A DNA stretch of 64,000 nucleotides, from assembly GCF_029910655.1 (NCBI RefSeq), contig NZ_CP123897.1, positions 248,001-312,000 of the forward strand, read 5' to 3'. Both the position numbers and the translations under genes were made by a program. This DNA comes from Methylomonas sp. UP202 (lineage in GTDB: Bacteria > Pseudomonadota > Gammaproteobacteria > Methylococcales > Methylomonadaceae). Shown in pieces: positions 16,522 through 28,299 of this stretch; the first letter of the stretch is position 1, and each line of letters starts with the position of its first letter. A model generated the notes under the pieces. The model had not been told where the DNA came from and did no database searches. It worked only from the letters and a program-made list of their open reading frames with translations.

Positions 16522-16722
16522 ATGAGCCTAGACCAGGACGACGTCCTTTGTTTTTGTAGCGGCACCACTCGCCGCCAGGTCGAACAATTGATCGCGGACG
16601 GCGTGACCGACCCGGAGCGGGTGTCGCGCGTGACCGGTGCGGCGTCCGGTTGCGGCGGTTGCGAGTACGAATTCGAGCAGTTGTTTAAAGCTGATGCTCG
16701 CCGGGCGGCCGGCGGCGCATAA
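16522..16722 (+). CDS. BFD-like [2Fe-2S]-binding protein
   Basis: A 66-residue protein with Cys10 and Cys12 (CFC) and Cys44 and Cys47 (CGGC), the C-x-C...C-x2-C spacing of the BFD-like [2Fe-2S] domain (PF04324). Such proteins pass electrons to bacterioferritin for iron release or serve as assembly partners. The ATG at 16522 is chosen because the domain starts directly after it; a TTG at 16474 would add an unrelated leader. No bacterioferritin gene is adjacent. Confidence 0.8.
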   Translation: MSLDQDDVLCFCSGTTRRQVEQLIADGVTDPERVSRVTGAASGCGGCEYEFEQLFKADARRAAGGA

Positions 16723-16743
16723 GCGAGTGCGCGGGAAAGGCGG

Positions 16744-16974
16744 TTAGCGTTCCGCCAAGAACGCGGCGACCTGCTCGGCGTCGAACGGCCAGTTCAGTTC
16801 CGCGCCGTCGGCCGGGTCGCGCAGTACCGGAATCCGTAGCGCATAACGTTGATAGACTGCGTCGTCGTTCAGTATTTCTTGTTTTACAACGTGCGCGCCG
16901 GCCCGAGCCAACAGCGCTTCAGCGTCCTCGCACAAATGACAGCCGTCGCTGCCGTACAAAATCAATTCCGCCAT
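16744..16974 (-). CDS. glutaredoxin-like (DUF836) small thiol protein
   Basis: A 76-residue protein with the thioredoxin-fold start [20 protein letters not shown], holding a CHLC redox motif, and the cis-proline region YALRIPVLRD. The family is DUF836/glutaredoxin-like, with proposed disulfide reductase activity. The ATG overlaps the stop of the upstream UPF0114 gene (TGATG), so the two are coupled. Longer upstream frames are in the other gene's antisense-like frame and are not used. Confidence 0.8.
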   Translation of the reverse strand: MAELILYGSDGCHLCEDAEALLARAGAHVVKQEILNDDAVYQRYALRIPVLRDPADGAELNWPFDAEQVAAFLAER

Positions 16975-17480
16975 CAGTGCTTGGAAATCTTGTCCAGGTA
17001 GCCCATGAAGAAGGCCGACACCACCAGCGTCAGGTGAATGATCACGTACCACTGCAATTTGTCGGTTTCGGTGGCGTGCAGATTCATGAAAATTTTCAGC
17101 AGATGAATCGACGAAATCGCCACGATGGACGAAGTGACCTTGGTTTTTAAAGAGCCGTAGTCGTGGGTGCCCAGCCACTCCAGCTTTTCGGTGTCGGACT
17201 CGATGTCCATCCGCGACACGAAGTTTTCATAGCCGCTGAACATCACGATCACGGTCAGGCTGCCGACCAAGGCCAGGTCGATGAAGGTCAGCAATTTCAG
17301 GATGATTTCGGTATCCGGCAAGTCCATGACGTGCGGGATGAAATGCCAAAGCTCCTGAAAGAACTTGACGGCCAACACAGCCAGAATCAGCGTCATACCG
17401 AAATAAATCGGCGCGATGATCCAGCGGCTGGCGTACATGGTGCGTTCCAGAAAATGTTCGATGCGTTTTGGGGTGCTCAT
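16974..17480 (-). CDS. UPF0114 (YqhA-type) membrane protein
   Basis: A 168-residue protein with about four hydrophobic helices and the family pattern [17 protein letters not shown] at the N-terminus, then [24 protein letters not shown] and [20 protein letters not shown]. It is an inner-membrane protein of unknown function. The ATG at 17480 starts the conserved part; an in-frame extension to 17795 runs into metH and is rejected. Confidence 0.88.
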   Translation of the reverse strand: MSTPKRIEHFLERTMYASRWIIAPIYFGMTLILAVLAVKFFQELWHFIPHVMDLPDTEIILKLLTFIDLALVGSLTVIVMFSGYENFVSRMDIESDTEKLEWLGTHDYGSLKTKVTSSIVAISSIHLLKIFMNLHATETDKLQWYVIIHLTLVVSAFFMGYLDKISKH

Positions 17481-17542
17481 AGTCGTCTTGGGTCGCCGAG
17501 CTAAAGACCGAAAATCAGAGTCTGCCTTTAGCTTCGCCGCGC

Positions 17543-21217
<3,675 letters not shown>

Positions 21218-21297
21218 CGATCCGAAGAATAAGAGTGGTTACCGACTCGGAGTGGGCGATGCCATCAAGGAATCCGTTTTAAACACCGAGGGGAAAA

Positions 21298-21486
21298 ATG
21301 TCGAAACCCAGCATGTTACATGTTATCAAAAGCGTGCTCGCCGCCGGAATCGGCGTACAAAGCAACAAGAACCGGGAAATTGATTTCAAGCACGGTTCGC
21401 TACCGGCTTATATCATCGTGGGACTAATTGCGACGGTACTGTTTGTTTTCGCCATCGTGACGGTGGTCTCGCTAGTCACGGGATGA
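21298..21486 (+). CDS. DUF2970 small membrane protein
   Basis: A 62-residue protein with a good ribosome site (GAGGGGAAAA) before the ATG. The N-terminal part has VIKSVLAAGIGVQSNKNREIDF, matching the DUF2970 pattern of a helix followed by G.QS..NRE.DF. One C-terminal membrane helix (YIIVGLIATVLFVFAIVTVV) follows. Function unknown. It faces a convergent membrane-protein gene, with a perfect hairpin between the two. Confidence 0.8.
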   Translation: MSKPSMLHVIKSVLAAGIGVQSNKNREIDFKHGSLPAYIIVGLIATVLFVFAIVTVVSLVTG

Positions 21487-21503
21487 TCAGTACCGGTGGG
21501 ACG

Positions 21504-21540
21504 GCGCGTAAGCTCAAATCCAGACTTCGGGCTTACGCGC
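21504..21540. terminator. hairpin between convergent genes
   Basis: The 10-bp arms GCGCGTAAGC (21504-21513) and GCTTACGCGC (21531-21540) are perfect inverted repeats lying between the two convergent stop codons. The T run is poor on both sides, so termination efficiency is uncertain. Confidence 0.5.
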
Positions 21541-21545
21541 GGCGA

Positions 21546-21965
21546 TTAATTGCTGGAGGTTTTAAAGCTGTCTTTAATGCTAATGAGCATTTCCTTGATA
21601 CCGCTAAACAGGTTGGCCGGTGTCGGCGCTTCCTTCAAAATGACTAGCGTGCGGATGGCGGCCACGGCTAGAACGCCGGCAACCGACGGGAATAATTCGC
21701 ACAAGCTGTTGACGAAGAAGCCGCCGGGGTTTTCCTGGGTTCTTCTGTCGCTGACGCTCGCTAAATCGCGATCGTAGCTGTCGCCTATATCCTTGCCGCC
21801 CAATGCGTCGATGATTTCAATGCAAAAGATCTGGGCAACGAATTCGACCGCGAAAAACACCACCACGCATGCGGCTACCCACATGAGCACATTGCTCTTT
21901 TTGGCTTTCATCATGGTCTGGTAGACCCAGATCGCCGTTAAAACCATTACTATGCCGCCTATCAT
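21546..21965 (-). CDS. hypothetical membrane protein, 139 residues
   Basis: The protein has a hydrophobic helix at the N-terminus (about 1-17), a second at about 27-50, and a third near 93-108 (LFPSVAGVLAVAAIRTLVIL), with a hydrophilic stretch rich in D, S and R between helices 2 and 3. AGGGGAGAAATC before the ATG is a strong ribosome site. No family is recognised. It faces the DUF2970 gene. Confidence 0.6.
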   Translation of the reverse strand: MIGGIVMVLTAIWVYQTMMKAKKSNVLMWVAACVVVFFAVEFVAQIFCIEIIDALGGKDIGDSYDRDLASVSDRRTQENPGGFFVNSLCELFPSVAGVLAVAAIRTLVILKEAPTPANLFSGIKEMLISIKDSFKTSSN

Positions 21966-22079
21966 GATTTCTCCCCTATGACTATTGTTATTGTTATGAA
22001 ATTAACACGCGCCCATACTACTCATATTCTCTCTGGATGGCAATTGCACCGCGATCTTTAACAATCACCCACCAATTGC

Positions 22080-22107
22080 TTGACTTTGCAAGCAGCTAAA
22101 GTAACAT
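22080..22107 (+). promoter_or_regulatory. possible sigma-70 promoter for the 42-residue protein
   Basis: TTGACT (22080-22085), 16 bases, TAACAT (22102-22107). A TATGAT at 22107-22112 is an alternative -10 but with a worse spacing from TTGACT. It would give a leader of about 60 bases before the ATG at 22175. Confidence 0.35.
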
Positions 22108-22174
22108 ATGATGCTCGACCGCCAACGAACTGGCACATTTTATAACAATTAACTTATTTAGGTAGGAGGCACCC

Positions 22175-22303
22175 ATGGGAGCGATCTTAGACTTAACAGA
22201 AATGCTGAAAGAACCTTCAGGCATGATCGGCGCGGTAGTGATTATCGCTGCCGGATATTTTTTCGTAAAATGGGTGTTTGCCGAACCTAAAGACGAAGAA
22301 TAA
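22175..22303 (+). CDS. 42-residue single-span membrane protein
   Basis: A very short gene with a strong ribosome site (GGTAGGAGG) and ATG at 22175. The product is MGAILDLTEMLKEPSG, then a hydrophobic helix (MIGAVVIIAAGYFFVKWVF), then the acidic tail AEPKDEE. It is followed by a strong terminator, so it is a free-standing unit. No family is recognised; it would sit in the inner membrane with one span. Confidence 0.75.
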   Translation: MGAILDLTEMLKEPSGMIGAVVIIAAGYFFVKWVFAEPKDEE

Positions 22304-22334
22304 GACAGTTCGGTTACGAACAAGCTTTTCTGGA

Positions 22335-22373
22335 AAAGGCGGCTACGGATTGATCCGTAGCCGCCTTTTTTTT
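22335..22373 (+). terminator. rho-independent terminator
   Basis: AAAGGCGGCTACGGAT and ATCCGTAGCCGCCTTT form a long perfect stem with a two-base spacer, followed by a run of T to 22373. It ends transcription from the 42-residue gene and shows that the next gene does not start upstream of it. Confidence 0.9.
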
Positions 22374-22445
22374 GCCAAAAATTCGGGAGGGAGGTTGCAA
22401 TACCTTATAATTCCTGATCTTTTTCTTCCGCCGTTTCGATCAAAC

Positions 22446-24350
22446 ATGTATAGAGCCCTTGTTTCCAAATTCGCAACGCTTTACTCAAAGAGAGTTCCAG
22501 CCACGGGCGTGGGGCTGTTTCGCATGTTGTTCGGTCTGGTCACGCTTCAGGAAGTGTGCTTCCTGATCTATTTCAATCATTTGATCTTCGACCCCATCCC
22601 GTTTCTCGATGTCGAATTTCCGATGATCGTATTCGCCCTGTGGCTCTGGGCCGTTGTCGCGCTGTGTTTGGCGGTGGGCTACCGCTGTCAAGCCGCCAGC
22701 GTCGCCAACTATCTGTTATGGCTGATTTTCGTCAACTTCACGCCGATGCAGCGTGATTTCGACGGCGGCTTCGATTTGTTCATGATAGGCGGCAATTTTT
22801 TCTTGATGTTTATGCCGATGGATAGGGCGTTTGCTATTGATGCGCTCCTCCGTAAATTGCGGGCGCCGTTTGCTATTTACGACCGCACACGAGTGGAGCA
22901 AGTGTCAGCGTTAGTCTATATTCTGCCGGTTTCGATCTGTCTAGGTCTGCTCTATTTTGATTCCGCCATCCATAAAATGTTTGCCGAGCACTGGCGGAAC
23001 GGGTTGGGTGCCTGGTTGCCTTCCTCAATGCCGTATTATATTTCGGCCGTCGATCTGGCTTGGTTGCTGAATATCGAAAGCCTGCAAAAATTTATAGGCT
23101 ACACCATCATCGTCTTCCAATTCAGCTTCCCGTTTTTTTACTTTTTAAGACGATTGCGGCCGCTGTACTTTTTGATCGGCGTCGCGCTGCATCTGGGCAT
23201 CAGCTTGTCGTTCAATATTTATCCGTTCGGTATGGGGATGTTGATTTTCTATGTCTTAGTCATGCCGTTTTCCTGGTATCGGCGCATCGGTACTTGGCTG
23301 AGAGGCAAGACCAAGCTGACGGTGTTCTACGACCGGCAATGCCCTCTGTGCAATCGCACGGTGTTGACGCTGGCTCATTTCGACGTTTTACGCCGTGTCG
23401 AATTCAAGCCGGCCCAAGTGCATGCGATCGAATATCCCGCGTTGGCCGAATTGGACGAACAGCAATTGCTAACCGATCTCTACGCGGTGGATAGCGAGGG
23501 GCGTGTGTATGCCGGCGTCGATACCTATGCGCAAATCCTGATCGCAATGGCCTATCCTGCCCCAATCGGTTGGCTGATGAATCTCCCGCTATTGCACGGT
23601 TGGTTATATCGACGCTATCGTGCGATCGCCGACAGTCGTGCCCGTCTGGCTTGCGACGTGAGCTGCGTTACAGAGACGGCGCCGGACGTAGCGTTTTCCT
23701 GGTATGAGCGAGTCTTTGAGCCGGAGCATGCGACGCCGGCGCGTAGCCGAATTCACAAGATTGCCAAAGTCGTAGTGGTGCTGTTGTTTTTTCAGTTCAA
23801 CAGCAGCATCCATTACGGTTTGCTATATCGCTTGCATGTCGATACGCGGCAAACGATGCTGGCCGGCATGTTGACCGACGCGAGCAACGGAATTTTAATG
23901 CTCTCGCATACCTTTCTAGGCATTACTCCTCACGCGCTTTACTTGCACGACCACTTCGAAGGCTACGATCGCATTCTCGGCATCACTTATCTGAACGCCG
24001 ATGGCGAAGAGTTCTGGTTACCGTTTGTGAATCGGCAAGGACGCTTACTGGCGCCCAATTGGGGGCGGGTGCATTCGATGTGGGCTAACATCGCCGTGAC
24101 CCCGAATATCGACGAAGTCAGGCTCAAGAAATTCATCATGAAGGTCACCGCTTTTTGGGGAAAAAAGTCCGGACTGGATTTGGAAAACACCCAATTCATC
24201 ATCAAAATGAAGCGAACCCGTGCACCGTCTTCTTGGGAAAAAGATCTAAGAAATAATAACTTATCTGGAGATTGGGAGGCGATAGGTTCGGCGGCCTGGT
24301 CCGGTAAGGAAATCAAGATTAGTCTGCCAAAAGACATCGATTCGCTATGA
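22446..24350 (+). CDS. HTTM membrane domain fused to DCC thiol oxidoreductase domain
   Basis: A 634-residue protein. Residues about 1-300 are a multi-span HTTM (vitamin K gamma-carboxylase-like) domain, with GLFRMLFGLVTLQE, LLYFDSAIHKM and VALHLGISLSF. Residues about 300-430 are a DCC (DUF393) domain beginning LTVFYDRQCPLCNRTVL, with the CPLC redox pair, and CDVSC further on. A long C-terminal part of about 170 residues, with one hydrophobic segment, has no recognised domain. The ATG at 22446 follows the terminator of the upstream gene; an in-frame start at 22278 would lie inside that gene. A thiol-disulfide or carboxylase-like membrane role is inferred from domains only. Confidence 0.75.
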   Translation: MYRALVSKFATLYSKRVPATGVGLFRMLFGLVTLQEVCFLIYFNHLIFDPIPFLDVEFPMIVFALWLWAVVALCLAVGYRCQAASVANYLLWLIFVNFTPMQRDFDGGFDLFMIGGNFFLMFMPMDRAFAIDALLRKLRAPFAIYDRTRVEQVSALVYILPVSICLGLLYFDSAIHKMFAEHWRNGLGAWLPSSMPYYISAVDLAWLLNIESLQKFIGYTIIVFQFSFPFFYFLRRLRPLYFLIGVALHLGISLSFNIYPFGMGMLIFYVLVMPFSWYRRIGTWLRGKTKLTVFYDRQCPLCNRTVLTLAHFDVLRRVEFKPAQVHAIEYPALAELDEQQLLTDLYAVDSEGRVYAGVDTYAQILIAMAYPAPIGWLMNLPLLHGWLYRRYRAIADSRARLACDVSCVTETAPDVAFSWYERVFEPEHATPARSRIHKIAKVVVVLLFFQFNSSIHYGLLYRLHVDTRQTMLAGMLTDASNGILMLSHTFLGITPHALYLHDHFEGYDRILGITYLNADGEEFWLPFVNRQGRLLAPNWGRVHSMWANIAVTPNIDEVRLKKFIMKVTAFWGKKSGLDLENTQFIIKMKRTRAPSSWEKDLRNNNLSGDWEAIGSAAWSGKEIKISLPKDIDSL

Positions 24351-24362
24351 ATATAAGGGGTG

Positions 24363-24391
24363 TTGCAAGCCGAGAATGATCATGCTATAAA
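24363..24391 (+). promoter_or_regulatory. sigma-70 promoter of first small lipoprotein
   Basis: TTGCAA (24363-24368), exactly 17 bases, TATAAA (24386-24391), giving a leader of about 60 bases before the ATG at 24456. Confidence 0.6.
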
Positions 24392-24455
24392 ATCCTGGTG
24401 CTCGAGATTTGTGCACGAGAACTATAAAAACCTACATTTTTATTCGGAGGATGTT

Positions 24456-24593
24456 ATGAAAAAAGTTTTGTCTCTTCTTGCGATGGCGATGATGATTGTT
24501 AGCTTGAGCGGCTGCATGGACGACCCGGACCAAGGTAATCCAAAACCAAAAAACTACGGTACTCCTGCCCAACAAGGTTCAGGCGTCAACTGA
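24456..24593 (+). CDS. 45-residue lipoprotein, copy 1
   Basis: The start MKKVLSLLAMAMMIVSLSGC is a lipoprotein signal with lipobox LSGC; the mature protein would start CMDDPDQGNP and is only about 26 residues, rich in N, P, K and Q. The ribosome site GGAGG lies before the ATG. The gene has its own promoter and terminator and is followed by a related gene at 24784. Asp at the +3 and +4 positions does not decide membrane choice by itself. Function unknown. Confidence 0.75.
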   Translation: MKKVLSLLAMAMMIVSLSGCMDDPDQGNPKPKNYGTPAQQGSGVN

Positions 24594-24623
24594 TCGTAGT
24601 TAGGGATTTAGCAAAATCCTTTT

Positions 24624-24655
24624 ATAAGGCCCGCTTTATGCGGGCCTTATTTGTT
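24624..24655 (+). terminator. rho-independent terminator after lipoprotein copy 1
   Basis: ATAAGGCCCGC and GCGGGCCTTAT form an 11-bp perfect stem with a five-base loop, followed by TTGTT. Confidence 0.8.
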
Positions 24656-24683
24656 CTGAAACCGTTCTCTAAAGATATTTTGT

Positions 24684-24712
24684 TTGCGAAAATCGGCTTT
24701 AGTCTGTATAAG
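24684..24712 (+). promoter_or_regulatory. sigma-70 promoter of second small lipoprotein
   Basis: TTGCGA (24684-24689), 17 bases, TATAAG (24707-24712), with the same spacing as the promoter of the first copy. Confidence 0.55.
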
Positions 24713-24783
24713 TTTCGCCGTGCTTAATTCTTTTTTGATTTCGTACACGAAAAAATATAAAAAACATTCATTTGGAGGATATT

Positions 24784-24903
24784 GTGAAAAAAGTACTGTC
24801 TTTGTTGGCGATCACCCTGATGCTGGTTGGCCTGAGTGGTTGCATGGACGATCCGGACGCATCCAAACAAAAAGTTTCAAGCTCTACTTCCGTACAGCTC
24901 TAA
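24784..24903 (+). CDS. 39-residue lipoprotein, copy 2
   Basis: It starts with GTG after GGAGGATATT and begins MKKVLSLLAITLMLVGLSGC, with the same lipobox LSGC and the same mature start CMDDPD as the gene 300 bases upstream. After that the tails differ (ASKQKVSSSTSVQL). It is clearly a tandem paralogue: the signal and first mature residues are kept and the tail is free to vary. It has its own promoter and terminator. Function unknown. Confidence 0.72.
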   Translation: MKKVLSLLAITLMLVGLSGCMDDPDASKQKVSSSTSVQL

Positions 24904-24913
24904 AGCTTAACGG

Positions 24914-24950
24914 CAAGGCCCGCTGTCGGCGGGCCTTGTTTATGTTTTTT
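24914..24950 (+). terminator. rho-independent terminator after lipoprotein copy 2
   Basis: CAAGGCCCGC and GCGGGCCTTG form a 10-bp perfect stem with a five-base loop, followed by TTTATGTTTTTT. The stem shares its core with the terminator of copy 1, so the duplication included the terminator. Confidence 0.85.
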
Positions 24951-24970
24951 CCTAATATCCTCTTCAAAAA

Positions 24971-25729
24971 TCAAGCGCTCTCGGCGGAAATCTCCGTCAT
25001 GGCATTCCCAATCCATTCTTCCGCAGCGGCGTTAATCTCTTTAGCGGTTTTGCCGGTGACTTCGATAGTCGGCCCTATCTTGACTTTAATTACGCCGGGA
25101 TATTTCAAAAAACTGTTGCGCGGCCAAAATTCGCCGGCATTGTGAGCCAGCGGTATTACCGGAAAACCGGATTTTTGCGCCAACATCGCGCCTCCGGCGT
25201 TGAATTTTTTGGAGTCGCCTGGCGCGACACGAGTGCCTTCCGGAAACACCAGTACAAACAGACCTTCCTTGAGGCGCGCAGTGCCTTGTTCCAGTAACAT
25301 TTTCAGTGCCTCTTTTTGCGCGCTTCGATCGATCGCAATTGGTTTTAGCGTTGCCAAGCCCCAGCCGCCGAACGGGATGCGTAATAACGATTCTTTCAAG
25401 ACAGCGGTTTGCGGCGAGATAAACTGACGTAGCGCGATAGTCTCCCAGGCCGATTGATGCTTGCTCAGGATCACCGCCGCGCGATCCTTGGGAACGTTTT
25501 CCAATCCCTCCACCTGGCAACTCAAACCGCAGCATAGCTTGAGCATGAACATCAGGTAGTTTATCCAGATATCGGCGATTCGATACCGCAGCTCGAAAGA
25601 CAACGGTATTGCCGCCAGTATTAGTACGCCGACAATCGGGGTGGAAAACAAGATGTAAATAAAGAATAGGGTGGAGCCCAAATAGACTCGGAAATCAGCT
25701 TTGCGTGACGATGAAGTTGGCTGCGTCAT
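24971..25729 (-). CDS. plsC: 1-acyl-sn-glycerol-3-phosphate acyltransferase
   Basis: A 252-residue membrane-associated enzyme that acylates lysophosphatidic acid to phosphatidic acid. One N-terminal membrane helix region (about 15-45) is followed by the acyltransferase motif I as HQSAWET (Glu in the place of the usual Asp) and motif III FPEGTR, with AHNAGEFWPR further on. It overlaps the end of gmhB by 35 bases. The order glyQ-glyS-gmhB-plsC is common in gammaproteobacteria, which supports the assignment. Confidence 0.9.
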   Translation of the reverse strand: MTQPTSSSRKADFRVYLGSTLFFIYILFSTPIVGVLILAAIPLSFELRYRIADIWINYLMFMLKLCCGLSCQVEGLENVPKDRAAVILSKHQSAWETIALRQFISPQTAVLKESLLRIPFGGWGLATLKPIAIDRSAQKEALKMLLEQGTARLKEGLFVLVFPEGTRVAPGDSKKFNAGGAMLAQKSGFPVIPLAHNAGEFWPRNSFLKYPGVIKVKIGPTIEVTGKTAKEINAAAEEWIGNAMTEISAESA

Positions 25730-26237
25730 AAAGAGTGTCGAAGATAGGACAGTAAAGTTCTGGATGATCTTGCATGGTTTTCAGGCCCTTGCCGGTCTTG
25801 ACCAGGATAGGCTTGGCGGCGGCCGTTTCGGCGGCTTGCAGGTCGCGGAACGAGTCGCCGACCGCGTAGATTTTGCTCAAGTCGGCGCGGTAGTCGGCGG
25901 CGAAGCGGCGAAATAGCCCGTCCTTGGGTTTACGGCAATCGCAGGCATCGTCGGGCCCGTGCGGGCAGAAATAGATTGTTTCGATCTTGCCGCCCGCGTC
26001 GATTACCAACTGTTTCATCTTGGCGTGTATCGCCTCCAGCGTTGCGAGATCGAACAGGCCGCGCGCCACGCCGGATTGATTGCTGATCACCACGACTTTA
26101 AAACCATGGTGGCTCAATAAGGCGATGGCATCCAGGCTACCGGGTAGTGGTTGCCATTCTCCCGGCGACTTGACGAAGGTATCCGAGTCGACGTTGATGG
26201 TGCCGTCTCGATCCAGGATGACATAACGGTCCGTCAC
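25695..26237 (-). CDS. gmhB: D-glycero-beta-D-manno-heptose-1,7-bisphosphate 7-phosphatase
   Basis: A 180-residue HAD-family phosphatase of LPS heptose synthesis. DRDGTIN is motif I, with nucleophile Asp and acid Asp; VVISNQSGVARGLF is motif II; a zinc-binding loop CPHGPDDACDCRKP is present; and AVGDSFRDLQAAE is the last motif. Its start overlaps the glyS stop (ATGA). All family landmarks are in place. Confidence 0.93.
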   Translation of the reverse strand: MTDRYVILDRDGTINVDSDTFVKSPGEWQPLPGSLDAIALLSHHGFKVVVISNQSGVARGLFDLATLEAIHAKMKQLVIDAGGKIETIYFCPHGPDDACDCRKPKDGLFRRFAADYRADLSKIYAVGDSFRDLQAAETAAAKPILVKTGKGLKTMQDHPELYCPIFDTLYDAANFIVTQS

Positions 26238-28297
26238 GCTTGCAGCTTGGAAATGTCGGCGATCCGCAAGAACTGGTTGGACAATTTCGCCAGCAAGGCT
26301 AGGCGACTGTTACGCAACGCCACGTCGTCGGTGTTGACCATGACGTGATCGAAAAACGCGTCGACCGTATCGCGTAGCTGCGCCAAGCGGCTCAGTGCCA
26401 ACGGATAGTTGCGCTCAGCCAGCAGCGGCCGAATCGCGGTTTCCGCTTCTTCGGCGGCGACCAGCAGATTTTTCTCCTGCGCTTCAACCAACGTACCGAT
26501 GGATTCGGAAACCGTCTGCTCGGACTTTTTCAAGATATTAATGATCCGCTTGTTAGCGGCAGCCAGGCTTTCCGCTTCCGGCAGGGTACGGAAGCTTTGC
26601 ACCGCGCGTAGCCGCAACATGAAATCGAAAGGCTGGGTCGGATTGACCGCCAACACCGCTTCGAATTCATCGCTGCTGAAGCCTTGATCCAGACAATAGC
26701 CTTTCAGGCGATCGAACATGAAGCCAACGACTTTTTGCAGGGTTTCAGGCTTGTTGAAGTTGTGCTTGAATTGGTCCAGCGCCGCATCCAGCAATTCAAC
26801 GACATCCAAATCCAGGCCGTTTTCGATCAAGGTGCGCAAGATACCCAACGTGGCGCGGCGCAAGGCATAAGGGTCCTTGTCGCCGGTTGGTATCAGGCCG
26901 GCACTGAAAATGCCGGCCAGCGTGTCGATTTTTTCCGCGACCGCCAATGCGACACTGATCGGTGCCGAGGGGATTTCGCCGCCCGATTGTTTCGGAAAAT
27001 ATTGTTCTTCCTGGGCATTGGCGACCGCCGCATCCTCGCCGTCGGCCGCCGCGTAATAACGGCCCATCGTGCCTTGCAGATTGGCGAATTCGCCAACCAT
27101 GTTGGTTATCAAATCGGTTTTCGCCAATAACGCCGCGCGTTTTGCCAGAGCCACGTCGGCGCCAAGTCTTTCGGCGATCAAGCCAGCCAGATGGGCAACG
27201 CGTTCAGTTTTGTCGAACAAGGTGCCCAGGTCTTTTTGAAAGACGATGGTTTTCAGGCTGTCGACGCGATCCGCCAGGGATTGCTTGCGGTCTTGTTTCC
27301 AGAAGAATTCGGCATCGACCAAGCGAGGCAGCACCACGCGCTCGTTGCCGGCGCGTATCGCCGCCGGATTGGAGCTTTCGATGTTGGCAAAGGTGATGAA
27401 GTGCGCCAGCAAGCCGCCGTTTTCATTCTTGACTGGGAAGTACTTTTGGTTGGACTGCATGGTCGTGATCAATACTTCCTGCGGCAATTCCAGAAAGCGG
27501 GCATCGAAATTGCCGACCACCGGCACCGGCCACTCGTTCAAGGCCGCGACCTCTTCCAGCAAATCGGCCTCGATATGCGCGATGCCGCCCAGTTCGGTCG
27601 CCGCCCGCTGGGCGCCAGTTTCGATTTGTTTCATACGCTGTTCGAAATCGACCGTCACTTTCGCCGCCAACAGTTTGTCGATGTACTCGTTCGGATGACT
27701 CAATTCGATCTGAGCAGGTGCATGCATGCGGTGGCCGAAGCTATGACGACCGGTCTTCAAGCCCAGGATCTCAGCCTCGATAATGTCGTCGCCGAATAGC
27801 AGCACCGCATTGTGCACCGGTCGCACGAACTCGTGGTCGTAATTGCCCCAGCGCATGCGCTTGGCGATCGGCAGTTGCGCGAGGCTTTTGCGGATGATGT
27901 CGGGGATAAGCTGGGAGGTCGCTTGACCTTTGACAGCCTGTTTGAAAATCAGCCAGGAACCTTTATCGGTTTCCAGTTTTTCCAGCTGCTCGAAGCCGGC
28001 GCCGCAACTGGACGCAAAGCCCAGTGCCGCCTTACTTGGCGCGCCATCCGGACCGTAGGCCGCTTGCAAGGCTGGGCCGCGCTTTTCGACCACCTTATCC
28101 GCCTGCTGGCTGTCCAGGTTACGGATGATCACGGCCAAACGGCGTGGTGTTGCGTAGGCCTTGGCCTCGCTGAAATTCAGGCCGGCTTCGTTCAAGCCGG
28201 CGACCATGCCGTCCAGCAAAGACTGGCTAAGCTTCTTCAAGGATTTGGGAGGCAGTTCTTCGCCACCCAGCTCGAATAACAAATCATTGGTGCTCAT
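26234..28297 (-). CDS. glyS: glycyl-tRNA synthetase beta subunit
   Basis: At 687 residues this is full length. The start LLFELGGEELPPKSLKKL is the usual GlyS N-terminus, with MRWGNYDHEFVRPVHNAVLL and PYALRRATLGILR further along and a C-terminal anticodon-binding region ending in VMVNTDDVALRNSRLALLAK. It forms the alpha2beta2 enzyme with GlyQ, whose gene ends two bases upstream. Confidence 0.97.
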   Translation of the reverse strand: MSTNDLLFELGGEELPPKSLKKLSQSLLDGMVAGLNEAGLNFSEAKAYATPRRLAVIIRNLDSQQADKVVEKRGPALQAAYGPDGAPSKAALGFASSCGAGFEQLEKLETDKGSWLIFKQAVKGQATSQLIPDIIRKSLAQLPIAKRMRWGNYDHEFVRPVHNAVLLFGDDIIEAEILGLKTGRHSFGHRMHAPAQIELSHPNEYIDKLLAAKVTVDFEQRMKQIETGAQRAATELGGIAHIEADLLEEVAALNEWPVPVVGNFDARFLELPQEVLITTMQSNQKYFPVKNENGGLLAHFITFANIESSNPAAIRAGNERVVLPRLVDAEFFWKQDRKQSLADRVDSLKTIVFQKDLGTLFDKTERVAHLAGLIAERLGADVALAKRAALLAKTDLITNMVGEFANLQGTMGRYYAAADGEDAAVANAQEEQYFPKQSGGEIPSAPISVALAVAEKIDTLAGIFSAGLIPTGDKDPYALRRATLGILRTLIENGLDLDVVELLDAALDQFKHNFNKPETLQKVVGFMFDRLKGYCLDQGFSSDEFEAVLAVNPTQPFDFMLRLRAVQSFRTLPEAESLAAANKRIINILKKSEQTVSESIGTLVEAQEKNLLVAAEEAETAIRPLLAERNYPLALSRLAQLRDTVDAFFDHVMVNTDDVALRNSRLALLAKLSNQFLRIADISKLQA

Positions 28298-28299
28298 GA

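Noticed and set aside
21218-21297. Cobalamin or SAM riboswitch before metH
   Set aside because: The leader is too short and no conserved core could be found.
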